From assembly GCA_944320725.1 (NCBI GenBank), contig CALUIM010000014.1, positions 48,349 through 112,348 on the forward strand: DNA of 64,000 nucleotides. The letters run 5' to 3'. The notes beneath the pieces are model-generated. The model worked only from the letters and a program-made list of their open reading frames with translations, ran no database searches and had not been told where the DNA came from. Positions 43,515-51,796 of this stretch are shown one piece after another; position 1 is the first letter of the stretch; every line of letters begins with the position of its first letter. The DNA comes from an uncultured Coriobacteriaceae bacterium. Its GTDB lineage: Bacteria; Actinomycetota; Coriobacteriia; Coriobacteriales; Coriobacteriaceae. A program made the position numbers and the translations under genes.

Positions 43515-44495
43515 GTGGCCGTTGACACCGAGCATGCAGATTACGTGGCGCCCGAAGATCGCGCTCCCGGAGCGCTGCGTGGCGCCGGTGCTCGTTCGCC
43601 GCTCTTCTGGAAGCTCATCCTCGTTGCCATGGCCATCATGTGGGGCTTCTCGTTCTATGTCATGAAAGACGCGCTTGACCTCGTGCCGCCTTCGATGCTT
43701 CTGACCTGCCGATTTCTTTCTTCAGCGTTCATCATGTTGGCGCTGTTCTTCCGGCGCATTCGGCGGCACCTCACGGCGCGCTACCTGGCCATTGGCCTTG
43801 TCATGGGCGTGCTCATGTGGGCAGCATACAGCATGCAGACACTGGGACTTGTCGAGACCACGGCGGGTAAAAACGCGTTTCTCACCGGCACGTACTGCAT
43901 TCTCGTGCCGTTTATCAGCTACGTGCTGGCACGCGAGCCGCTCACGCGGTTCAACGTGGGTGCGGCAATCATCTGCCTGGCGGGCATCGCGCTCGTGGCG
44001 CTCGACAGCGTAAGCGTAAACATCGGTGATATCCTCACCTTGGGCGGTGCGTTGTTCTTTGCCTTCCAGATTGCGGTTGCCTCGAAGTTTGGCCGCGATA
44101 TGGACGTGAACGTGCTCACGTTCTGGATGTTTCTCGCGGTGGGAGTCTTGAGTGCCTGCGCATCTGCCGCCACCGAGCCGTCGCCTGCTACGGTGCCGTG
44201 GTCGCTCTCGTTGGTGGGCGTCCTCGCATTTCTGGCGGTGTTCTGCACCTGCGTGGGGCTGCTCATGCAAAACCTCGCGCTGGCGCACGTACCCTCGTCC
44301 ATCGGGTCGCTGTTGCTCTCGCTCGAGTCGCCCTCGGGTGTGTTCTTTTCTGTGGTGCTTGCCGGCGAGATGCTCTCCGGCCGGCTTATTGCGGGGTTCG
44401 CGCTCATCTTCATCTCGATCGTGTTTTCAGAGACGCACGGCGCCTTCCTGCTGCATATCGCGGAGCGCCTTGAGGGCGCTGCCCACAAGAAATAG
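43515..44495 (+). CDS. EamA/DMT family transporter
   Basis: Ten-helix metabolite exporter of the drug/metabolite transporter superfamily, 326 residues, with two EamA repeats (first from MAIMWGFSFYVMKDALDLVPP, second from GDILTLGGALFFAFQIAVASKFG). The motif SLLLSLESPSGVFFSVVLAGEML is typical of the family. Substrate unknown. GTG 43515 follows GAAGGAGGAG. Confidence 0.88.
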   Translation: MAVDTEHADYVAPEDRAPGALRGAGARSPLFWKLILVAMAIMWGFSFYVMKDALDLVPPSMLLTCRFLSSAFIMLALFFRRIRRHLTARYLAIGLVMGVLMWAAYSMQTLGLVETTAGKNAFLTGTYCILVPFISYVLAREPLTRFNVGAAIICLAGIALVALDSVSVNIGDILTLGGALFFAFQIAVASKFGRDMDVNVLTFWMFLAVGVLSACASAATEPSPATVPWSLSLVGVLAFLAVFCTCVGLLMQNLALAHVPSSIGSLLLSLESPSGVFFSVVLAGEMLSGRLIAGFALIFISIVFSETHGAFLLHIAERLEGAAHKK

Positions 44496-44751
44496 ATGAC
44501 CAACCGGTTTGGTTTCTACAAAGTGAGTGTCTCAGGCGCCTTCGTGGAGGAAGCCTACTCCAGTAGACTAAAGTATTTTCTGTAAAAAAATGAATCAATC
44601 ACTATCTGCTATTAGGGATTTCCAATCAACACACTCACTTCGTGCATGGCGGGACAATTCGCGTCACCAGCGGAGGCGCCCGCTTGTGGCGAATGCGCCT
44701 CGACAACGTTTTCCTCATCGCGCCAGGCGACTGTTTGCATGCAGGCTCAAG
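44496..44751. other. intergenic region with AT-rich patch and 10-bp inverted repeat
   Basis: Perfect 10-bp arms AAGTGAGTGT (44522-44531) and ACACTCACTT (44631-44640) enclose about 100 bases that are much less GC-rich than the surroundings (AAAGTATTTTCTGTAAAAAA). No gene recognised. It lies between convergent genes and could be a mobile-element scar or a shared transcription end. Confidence 0.4.
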
Positions 44752-45855
44752 TTATCCGCGGAGCTCGCGCGCGACGGCGCCGAGCTCATCGATGCGCTGC
44801 ATGTCGGTGGCCCAGCTGGTAACGAAGCGAGCGAGCAGCGCGGAGGCGTGCGGCACGGTATCGGGCGTGAGCGTATCGGGCGCCGCCTGCACCTCTGCAC
44901 CGAAATCGCGGGAGAAGCGCTCCGCTTCGGCGGGTGTGGTCCAGAAGAACTGCTGGTTGCCGCCAGTTTGCTCGAGACGCGTGAAGCCGGCCTCCTCCAT
45001 CTGGCGGGCAAGCTCGACCGCGCAGGCGTTGGCGTGGGCGGCGAGCTGCCAATAGCGTGCATGCCCGCTTGCGTCGCGGCCGGCAGGATCAAATGCTGCC
45101 TCAAACTGAACGCCCATGACGCGCCCCTTGGCGGTGAGCTGGCCGGCGCGCTTGGTGAGGTAGGGTAGGCGCTCGATGGTGCGGCGACCGCGTGCAGAGC
45201 GTGGGCTCACCACGAGCGCCTCGCCAAAGAGCATGCCGTTTTTCGTGCCGCCGAGGGTAAAGGCATCGGCGCGCTGCGCGATGTGCTGGATGGTGAGATC
45301 GGCGCCGTGCGCCATGATGCCGCTTGCCATGCGCGCGCCATCCACGTAGACGGCGATATCGCGCTCGTGCGCCCAATCGCAGAGCGCGTCAAACTCGGCG
45401 CGGGTGTACACATGGCCAAGCTCGCTGGTGTGCGAGAGGTACAGCATGCCGGGGCGCGTGGTTGCTGCGCCGTTTGCGCAGGCAGCGTCCCAAAGGGGCT
45501 GAGCGCCCTGCGGCGTGAGCCTGCCCAGCGCATCGTGCGTGGCAAGCAGCCGGCGGCCGTGTGCCTCGATCGCACCCGTCTCATGGATAGTGGGATGCGC
45601 ATCGGCGGCGCAGATGGGGCCCTCGAACTCCTCGGTAAGGCTCGTGATGGCAAGGATGTTGGCTGGCGTGCCGCCCGGCACGAACGTCACGAACGCATCG
45701 GCCTGTGCAATCTCAGCGCGAATAAGTTCGGCAGCGCGAGCGCAATGCTCGTCCGCCCCATACCCCACGCATTGCTCGCGATTGGTGCGCATGAGCGCCT
45801 CGAGTACGGTGTCTGCCGCGCCCTCGCTGTAATCGTTGCGATACTGCTGATACAT
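44752..45855 (-). CDS. ltaE: low-specificity threonine aldolase
   Basis: PLP enzyme of 367 residues that splits threonine to glycine and acetaldehyde. Family motifs: NDYSEGAADTVLEAL at the start, FVPGGTPANILAI, SHTSELGHVYTRAE, YVDGARMASGI and the PLP-Lys site TLGGTKNGMLFGEAL. It matches the beta-eliminating aldolase branch common in Firmicutes and Coriobacteria. ATG 45855 follows GAGCGAGG; an in-frame ATG at 45867 is possible. It is divergent from hisS. Confidence 0.92.
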   Translation of the reverse strand: MYQQYRNDYSEGAADTVLEALMRTNREQCVGYGADEHCARAAELIRAEIAQADAFVTFVPGGTPANILAITSLTEEFEGPICAADAHPTIHETGAIEAHGRRLLATHDALGRLTPQGAQPLWDAACANGAATTRPGMLYLSHTSELGHVYTRAEFDALCDWAHERDIAVYVDGARMASGIMAHGADLTIQHIAQRADAFTLGGTKNGMLFGEALVVSPRSARGRRTIERLPYLTKRAGQLTAKGRVMGVQFEAAFDPAGRDASGHARYWQLAAHANACAVELARQMEEAGFTRLEQTGGNQQFFWTTPAEAERFSRDFGAEVQAAPDTLTPDTVPHASALLARFVTSWATDMQRIDELGAVARELRG

Positions 45856-45937
45856 GCCTCGCTCCATTCCGGCTTGCGCCCGTGCGAACGTTGTTATCTC
45901 GGAGAAATGATACCGCGAGTGGCTGCACCACGGCGTT

Positions 45938-45952
45938 ACCCATATAATGGGT
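45938..45952 (+). promoter_or_regulatory. hisS promoter -10 inside a short dyad
   Basis: TATAAT at 45943-45948 lies inside ACCCATATAATGGGT (arms ACCCAT / ATGGGT). It is 47 bases before the hisS start. No strong -35 element is visible. Confidence 0.5.
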
Positions 45953-45994
45953 TGCCATATGAGACGCAGGCCAAAAGCGACATCGGGAGGCTCC

Positions 45995-47320
45995 ATGCGA
46001 GCGCAAAAGGTTAAGGGAACGCAGGATCTGTTGGGCCGCGACATGCGTGCGTGGCAGCGGATGCAGCAGATTGCTGCCGAGGTGTTTGGCCCGTATGGGT
46101 TCGAGCCGGTCGAGACGCCCGCGATCGAGCAGGTCGATGTCTTCGTCCACGGCATCGGCCAGTCCACCGATGTGGTGCGCAAGGAGATGTTCCGCGTCTT
46201 CGCCGGCGCGAATCTGGAGACCATGCTCTCCCGCGGTTCGGAAGACGGCCTCAAAGCCGGCCAGCGCCTCGCGCTTCGTCCCGAGGGCACGGCGGGTGTG
46301 GTGCGCGCGGTGGTGGAGAACAACCTCGTGCCGCAGGGTGCCACACCGGTCAAGCTCTACTATGCCGAGGCGATGTTCCGCGGCGAGCGCCCGCAGAAGG
46401 GGCGCTTGCGCCAGTTCCACCAGGTGGGTATCGAGTGGCTCGGCGCACCCGATCCGGCCGCCGATGCCGAGTGCATCATCATGCTCATGGAGTTCTACAA
46501 GCGCTTGGGCTTCGATCTCTCCAAGCTGCGCCTGCTCATCAACTCGATGGGCGATCCGGCATGCCGCCCGGCATATCGCGATCAGGTGCGCGCGTTCATC
46601 CTCGAGCACGCCGACGAGATGTGCGATGAGTGCCGCGAGCGTGCCGAGGTGAACCCGCTGCGTGCCTTCGATTGCAAAAACGAGCACTGCCACGAGATCA
46701 TGCAGAACGCGCCGCTCATGCCCGATTACCTCTGCGACGCATGTCGCGATCACTACGAGCAGGTCAAGCGCTATCTCGATGAGGCGGGTATCGTCTATGT
46801 GGAGGACCCGACGCTCGTACGCGGGCTCGATTACTACACGCGCACGGTCTTCGAGGTGGAGGCGCCGGGTGCCGGCGTGGGCTCCATCGGCGGCGGTGGG
46901 CGCTACGATGGGCTGGTCGAGCTTGAAGGCGGCAAGCCCACGCCCGGTGTGGGATTTGCGGTGGGCTTTGAGCGCGCCATGCTGGCACTCGAGGCGTTTG
47001 GCGGCGAGCTTGCCGGTGCGCAGGAGCCGTGCGTGTATGTAGCGAATGCCGGCGCCGAGCTGCGCGGCAACGTGTTTACCATCACGCAGCGGCTGCGTCA
47101 GGCGGGCATCCGTACCGAGGCAGATTATCAGCATCGTTCTCTGAAGAGCCAGTTCAAGCAGGCGGACAAGCTTGGCGCCAGCCATATTATCGTGGTGGGT
47201 GGCGACGAGCTCGCGCAGGGCTCGGTGCGTCTGCGCGACATGCAAGCGCATGAGGAGCGCTTGGTGCCGCTCGGCGACATTGTCGAGACGGTGCGTGGTT
47301 GCGTGCGTGGTGAGCGCTAG
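45995..47320 (+). CDS. hisS: histidyl-tRNA synthetase
   Basis: Charges tRNA-His. Class II synthetase of 441 residues. Motif 1 region GFEPVETPAIEQVDVF, motif 2 YYAEAMFRGERPQKGRLRQF with AEAMFR, the His-binding GLDYYTRTVFEV and GGGGRYDGLVE, motif 3 GVGFAVGFERAML, and an anticodon-binding C-terminus are present. A short Cys-rich insertion (CDECRERAEVNPLRAFDCKN...CHEI...LCDAC) is a known zinc-like insertion. ATG 45995 follows GGGAGG. An in-frame upstream ATG (45947) lacks a site and overlaps the promoter. Confidence 0.96.
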   Translation: MRAQKVKGTQDLLGRDMRAWQRMQQIAAEVFGPYGFEPVETPAIEQVDVFVHGIGQSTDVVRKEMFRVFAGANLETMLSRGSEDGLKAGQRLALRPEGTAGVVRAVVENNLVPQGATPVKLYYAEAMFRGERPQKGRLRQFHQVGIEWLGAPDPAADAECIIMLMEFYKRLGFDLSKLRLLINSMGDPACRPAYRDQVRAFILEHADEMCDECRERAEVNPLRAFDCKNEHCHEIMQNAPLMPDYLCDACRDHYEQVKRYLDEAGIVYVEDPTLVRGLDYYTRTVFEVEAPGAGVGSIGGGGRYDGLVELEGGKPTPGVGFAVGFERAMLALEAFGGELAGAQEPCVYVANAGAELRGNVFTITQRLRQAGIRTEADYQHRSLKSQFKQADKLGASHIIVVGGDELAQGSVRLRDMQAHEERLVPLGDIVETVRGCVRGER

Positions 47321-47492
47321 CCGGTAGGCGGGGCTTGGTTTACCGAACGATAGACACCGCCTGCCGATACCGCGTTGTGGATGTCTGTAAACTTTGCTAA
47401 CAACCCCATCTTGCTCGGCAGCCCTTTTATAATGGTCCCGCAAGCGACGTTCGTATCGTCGCTCGTGTACGATGCAACGAAAGGGTGGCAAG

Positions 47493-50345
47493 GTGGCAGA
47501 CCAGAACATCTCCCGCTCCCAGGACGCGCTCGCCGATGGCGTCCTCGACCGCACACTCGCATTTGCCAAGCGCGTTGGCTCGGCGCTCAATCGCCGGCTG
47601 GGCGCATCGGACACCGATGATGCCATTACGGCCTACGCCGAGATCGATATTCCCGCCGCGCTGCGCGACAGTCTCGCGCTGTTCTTGCGCCTTGAGCGCA
47701 AAGTGCTGCAGGAGTACGATGCTGAGGTCTGCGCGCTGTTCGATCAGATCTTAAACAGCGTGATTGAGGCGAACGTGGGCGATCCGGGCACCTCAGCCGC
47801 AGGCGAGCCCGTCGATGCCGAGGGTGTGCCCACAGGCGACGAGGCCGGCGCCGGGGCATTTCGCCGCGCGGTGCAGATCATCGACTCGCTCTCGCTCGAT
47901 CGCGCGCAGGTGATCGTGCGCGCGTTCACGTCGTTCTTCCACCTTGCGAACCTCTCCGAGGAGCACTATCGCGTCACCAAGCTGCGCGATCGCGAGCGTC
48001 AGGTGACCATCGACTCGCCGGTGGACGATTCCAACGAGCTTACTGTGGCATACAGCCAGCTGGTCGAGGAGGTCGGCGGCGGCCCCGCGACCCAGCTACT
48101 CTCGAATCTCGAGTTTCACCCCGTCTTTACCGCGCATCCCACCGAGGCGCGCCGTCGCGCCGTCGAGGGTAAGATCCGTCGCATCGCGCGCCTGCTCGAC
48201 GAGCACGGCAGCCTGGGCGGCTCGGCCCTCATCGAAAACGAGCGCCATATGCTGCAGGAGATCGATGCGCTTGTGCGCACGAGCCCCACGGCCATCAAGA
48301 AACCCACGCCCGTCGAGGAGGCCGATACCGTCATTGGTATCTTCGACAACACGCTGTTCGATACCGTGCCGCAGGTCTACCGCCGCTTCGACGACTGGGT
48401 GCTGGGCGAGTATGCCGGCTCGGTGCCGCCCGTGTGCCCGGCGTTTTTCCATCCGGGCAGCTGGATTGGGTCGGACCGTGACGGCAACCCCAACGTTACC
48501 GCCAAGGTGTCGCGCCAGGTGGCCGCGAAGTATGCCACGCATATGATCGAGAAGCTCGAGGAGAAGTGCCGCCGTGTGGCGCGCAACCTCACGCTTGAGA
48601 GCCGCTATACGAAGCCCTCTGCCGAGTTGCTCAACCTGTGGAACCACCAGATCGAGATGAGCGAGATCTTAACGAGCCGTGCCGAGGCTATCTCGGATTC
48701 CGAGCCGCACCGCGCGGTGATGCTCGTTATGGCCGACCGTCTCGACGCCACACGCCGCCGCAACGCCGACACCATGTATCGCTCGGCCGAGGACTTCCTC
48801 GCCGATCTGCGCGTGGTGCAGCGCTCGCTTGCGCAGGCCGGTGCCGTGCGCGCCGCCTATGGCCCAGTGCAAACGCTCATCTGGCAGGTCGAGACCTTCG
48901 GCTTCCATATGGTCGAGATGGAGTTCCGTCAGCATTCGCTCGTGCACACGCGTGCGCTCAACGACATTCGCGAGCACGGGCTGCACGGCGAGCGCGGCGA
49001 GCTCGATCCCATAACGCGCGAGGTGCTCGACACGTTCCGTGCCATCGGATCCATCCAGAAGCGTTACGGCCAGAAGATGGCACGCCGTTACATCATCTCG
49101 TTTACCAAGAGCGCACAGCATGTGGCCGATGTCTACGAGCTGGCACGCCTTGCCTTCGCACACGCCGAGGACGTTCCCGCGCTCGACGTGATTCCGCTGT
49201 TCGAGCAGATTGAGGACCTCGAGGGCTGCATCTCGGTGCTCGATGAGATGCTCGAGCTCCCCGATGTCCAGCGTCGTCTCGAGGCAACCGGGCGCACGAT
49301 GGAGATCATGCTCGGTTACTCGGATTCGTCGAAGGATGCTGGCCCGGTCACCGCGACGTTCGTGCTGCACGAGGCGCAGGCGAAGATTGCCCGCTGGGCC
49401 GAGGAGCACGAGATCAAGCTTGTGCTCATGCACGGCCGCGGCGGTGCCGTGGGCCGCGGCGGCGGTCCGGCGAACCGCGCGGTGCTCGCGCAGCCGGCGG
49501 GCTCGGTGCGGGAGCACTTCAAGGTGACCGAGCAGGGCGAGGTCATTTTCGCACGCTACGGCAACCCCGAGCTCGCGCAGCGTCATATCGAGACGGTCGC
49601 CGCAGCCACGCTGCTCAACTCGGCGCCTTCGGTCGAGCGTGTGAACACGAGCATGACCGAGCAGTATGCCGAGATGGCCGGCCGCTTGAGCGACGCTTCC
49701 CGTGCGGCATATCTCGATCTGTTGCACACGGAGGATTTCGCGCCGTGGTTCTCGACGGTGACCCCGCTTACCGAGGTGGGCTTGCTGCCCATTGGCAGCC
49801 GCCCGGCCAAGCGCGGCCTGGGCGCACAATCGCTCGACGATCTGCGCACCATTCCATGGGTGTTCTCGTGGTCGCAGGCGCGCATCAACCTCGCTGCGTG
49901 GTACGGCTTTGGCACCGCGTGCCAGAGCCTGGGCGATCTGGCGTTGCTGCGCCGCGCCTATCAGGAGTGGCCGCTGTTCTCCACGTTCGTCGACAATATC
50001 GAGATGTCGATCGCCAAGACCGATGGCCGCATTGCCAAGATGTACCTCTCGCTGGGCGACCGCGAGGATCTGGCACGCAAGGTGTACGACGAGATGCAGC
50101 TCACGCGCAGCTGGATGCTCGCCATTGTGGGCGAGTCGTGGCCGCTGGAGCGCCGCCATGTGCTCGGCCGCGCCGTCCGCGTGCGCAATCCCTATGTCGA
50201 TGCGCTCTCCATCGCACAGGTGCGCGCGCTGCGCATCGTGCGCGATCAGCAGGACGAGCTCGCCGCCGAGGATAAGGCGAAGATCCTCTCGCTCATTCTC
50301 TCCACGGTAACCGGCGTCTCTGCGGGTCTTCAGAACACAGGGTAA
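47493..50345 (+). CDS. ppc: phosphoenolpyruvate carboxylase
   Basis: Makes oxaloacetate from PEP and bicarbonate, refilling the C4 pool. Length 950 residues, normal. Active-site His in FHPVFTAHPTEARRR, the motif GSDRDGNPNVTA, PEP-site GYSDSSKDAGPVTA, the mobile loop and LMHGRGGAVGRGGGPANRA are all present, as is the extreme C-terminal NTG. GTG 47493 was chosen for its GAAAGGG site 7 bases away; ATG 47472 has none. Confidence 0.95.
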   Translation: MADQNISRSQDALADGVLDRTLAFAKRVGSALNRRLGASDTDDAITAYAEIDIPAALRDSLALFLRLERKVLQEYDAEVCALFDQILNSVIEANVGDPGTSAAGEPVDAEGVPTGDEAGAGAFRRAVQIIDSLSLDRAQVIVRAFTSFFHLANLSEEHYRVTKLRDRERQVTIDSPVDDSNELTVAYSQLVEEVGGGPATQLLSNLEFHPVFTAHPTEARRRAVEGKIRRIARLLDEHGSLGGSALIENERHMLQEIDALVRTSPTAIKKPTPVEEADTVIGIFDNTLFDTVPQVYRRFDDWVLGEYAGSVPPVCPAFFHPGSWIGSDRDGNPNVTAKVSRQVAAKYATHMIEKLEEKCRRVARNLTLESRYTKPSAELLNLWNHQIEMSEILTSRAEAISDSEPHRAVMLVMADRLDATRRRNADTMYRSAEDFLADLRVVQRSLAQAGAVRAAYGPVQTLIWQVETFGFHMVEMEFRQHSLVHTRALNDIREHGLHGERGELDPITREVLDTFRAIGSIQKRYGQKMARRYIISFTKSAQHVADVYELARLAFAHAEDVPALDVIPLFEQIEDLEGCISVLDEMLELPDVQRRLEATGRTMEIMLGYSDSSKDAGPVTATFVLHEAQAKIARWAEEHEIKLVLMHGRGGAVGRGGGPANRAVLAQPAGSVREHFKVTEQGEVIFARYGNPELAQRHIETVAAATLLNSAPSVERVNTSMTEQYAEMAGRLSDASRAAYLDLLHTEDFAPWFSTVTPLTEVGLLPIGSRPAKRGLGAQSLDDLRTIPWVFSWSQARINLAAWYGFGTACQSLGDLALLRRAYQEWPLFSTFVDNIEMSIAKTDGRIAKMYLSLGDREDLARKVYDEMQLTRSWMLAIVGESWPLERRHVLGRAVRVRNPYVDALSIAQVRALRIVRDQQDELAAEDKAKILSLILSTVTGVSAGLQNTG

Positions 50346-50371
50346 AGCGGCACATGCCGTAAGCTCCCACC

Positions 50372-50462
50372 GGACAGCCCGGAACGGAGAGCCCCTGTCC
50401 CTCGCGCTCATGCACTGCGTGAAATCGCGCCAGGCACAGGGGCTCTCCGCTCCGGGCTGTCC
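50372..50462. repeat. long inverted repeat after ppc
   Basis: Two 27-base arms (50372-50398 and 50436-50462) pair with one mismatch around a 37-nt loop. This is far longer than a normal terminator stem, and no T-run follows. It may be a Rho-independent end of unusual type, a small-RNA hairpin or a miniature mobile element. The next gene starts 44 bases further on. Confidence 0.8.
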
Positions 50463-50505
50463 TGCGTTTACGGCTGTGCACGCTAGAACAGTAAAAGGTT
50501 GCGTG

Positions 50506-50640
50506 ATGGCGTGCTGCTGGCGGGGCTTTGGCTTGCCGACCATCGGCGATGTCGCGCTCATCGCAGCTGCCGCTGCAGCGGTGCTCGGCGGTGGCGCGGC
50601 GAGCGTGGGCTGTGCGCTCAAGCGTCGCAAGCGCCACTAA
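50506..50640 (+). CDS. 44-residue single-pass membrane peptide
   Basis: Short ORF of 44 codons: MACCWRGFGLPTIGDV, a hydrophobic Ala/Gly-rich helix (about 17-38) and a positive tail KRRKRH. AAAAGG lies 7 bases upstream of ATG 50506, and a strong terminator follows 31 bases after the stop, so it is a bounded transcription unit. The form (short membrane helix plus basic tail) is like small regulatory or type I toxin peptides. Function unknown. Confidence 0.5.
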   Translation: MACCWRGFGLPTIGDVALIAAAAAAVLGGGAASVGCALKRRKRH

Positions 50641-50671
50641 GCGCGCACAGCGTGAACGCACGAATGAATGG

Positions 50672-50706
50672 CTGCCGGGGTGCCCAGCGCATCCCGGCAG
50701 TTTTTT
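50672..50706 (+). terminator. terminator after the small membrane ORF
   Basis: CTGCCGGG / CCCGGCAG stem with a 13-nt loop followed by six T. Confidence 0.88.
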
Positions 50707-50767
50707 GTATTAGGATAATTCCGGGAATTCACGACATAAGGCAGCTGCGATTGCCATGGAGGTCTTC

Positions 50768-51586
50768 ATGCAGCAAATCAAGCTCATCCTCTCCGATATC
50801 GATGACACCATCATGCCCAAGGGTGCGGCTTGCGTGTCCGAGCGCACGCGGGCGGCGTTTCATGCCGCGCTCGACGCCGGACTTGCCATAGGCCCTGCGA
50901 GCGGGCGCGGGTTCGCGCAGATTGCTCCGTTCTTCGCAGGCGATACGGCGTGCTGCGCGACGGCTATCTGCACCAACGGGCTTGAGGTGTGGAGTGCCGG
51001 CGAGCGCATCTGTCAGCAGCTGCTGCCGCGCGAGTCGCTCGAGCAGTTAATCGATGTGCTGCGCGATCTGCCGCGCGCGGGTTTGGTGTGCTTCGACGGT
51101 GCCCAGCCCATCATCTGTGCCGGCGAGTGCGACGATCTCAACGAGGTGTTTCCCGCCTACGCGCGTGTAGCGCAGCTGCACGACGGACTGCCCGATTTCT
51201 CCGTGCTCAAGGCAAATGTCTTCCAGGTAGCCGACGATGCCGGTACCGACGAGCTGGTGGCGCTGCTCAACGAGCGTGTCGAGGGGCTCGATTTCGACAA
51301 ACCGATGGTGGGCTACACCAACATCATGCCGAGCGGCTGGAACAAGGGTGCAGCAGTCATGTACCTCGCGGCGCATCTGGGTGTGAGCCTCGATGAAGTG
51401 GTGGTTTTTGGCGATGCGGGCAACGACCTCACGATGTTCAACGTGGTGGAAAACGCCGTTGCCGTTGCAAATGCCACGCCAGAGGCGGCTGCTGCCGCAC
51501 GCTGGCACATTGGCCGCTGCGATGAAGATGCCGTGGCTGCAACCATCGAGCAGATCGTCGCGGGCACCTGGGATCCCGTGGCTTGA
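50768..51586 (+). CDS. Cof-type HAD phosphatase
   Basis: Sugar-phosphate or FMN phosphatase-like HAD protein of 272 residues. Motif I DIDDTI has the nucleophile Asp, motif II is ASGRG, the large cap domain covers about residues 85-185, and motif IV reads VVVFGDAGNDLTMF. ATG 50768 lies 5 bases after GGAGG; the earlier ATG (50756) has no site. Substrate unknown. Confidence 0.9.
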   Translation: MQQIKLILSDIDDTIMPKGAACVSERTRAAFHAALDAGLAIGPASGRGFAQIAPFFAGDTACCATAICTNGLEVWSAGERICQQLLPRESLEQLIDVLRDLPRAGLVCFDGAQPIICAGECDDLNEVFPAYARVAQLHDGLPDFSVLKANVFQVADDAGTDELVALLNERVEGLDFDKPMVGYTNIMPSGWNKGAAVMYLAAHLGVSLDEVVVFGDAGNDLTMFNVVENAVAVANATPEAAAAARWHIGRCDEDAVAATIEQIVAGTWDPVA

Positions 51587-51796
51587 TGCGCCACCCGCGA
51601 GCGCTCCTGTTTGCTTCCACTTTGTAAAGACTGCCTGCGAGAGCGCGCCGCCGCTCCGCCGTACGTCGGTTTCCGCTATCCTAGATAACCGCTGCGCCTG
51701 TCGCGGCAAGCCGGCCCGCGCCGTCTACACGGGCCGACGGTCTGTACGCACGCCGCCCGTACCGGCACGGGGCGGCACAGATTAAAGGAGGATTCC
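51587..51796 (+). promoter_or_regulatory. aspS leader, nothing certain
   Basis: 210 bases with GC-rich palindromic stretches (for example CCGCCCGT with ACGGGGCGG, about 51745-51775) and TATCCTAGATAA (51676-51687) as -10 candidate. No T-box elements seen. Confidence 0.3.

Noticed and set aside
44590..45168. Plus-strand frame of 192 codons starting in the AT-rich patch
   Set aside because: It runs opposite the conserved C-terminal part of threonine aldolase, shows no family pattern and no ribosome site.
51587..51796. T-box leader upstream of aspS
   Set aside because: The conserved T-box sequence (TGGN-binding loop) and specifier arm are absent.
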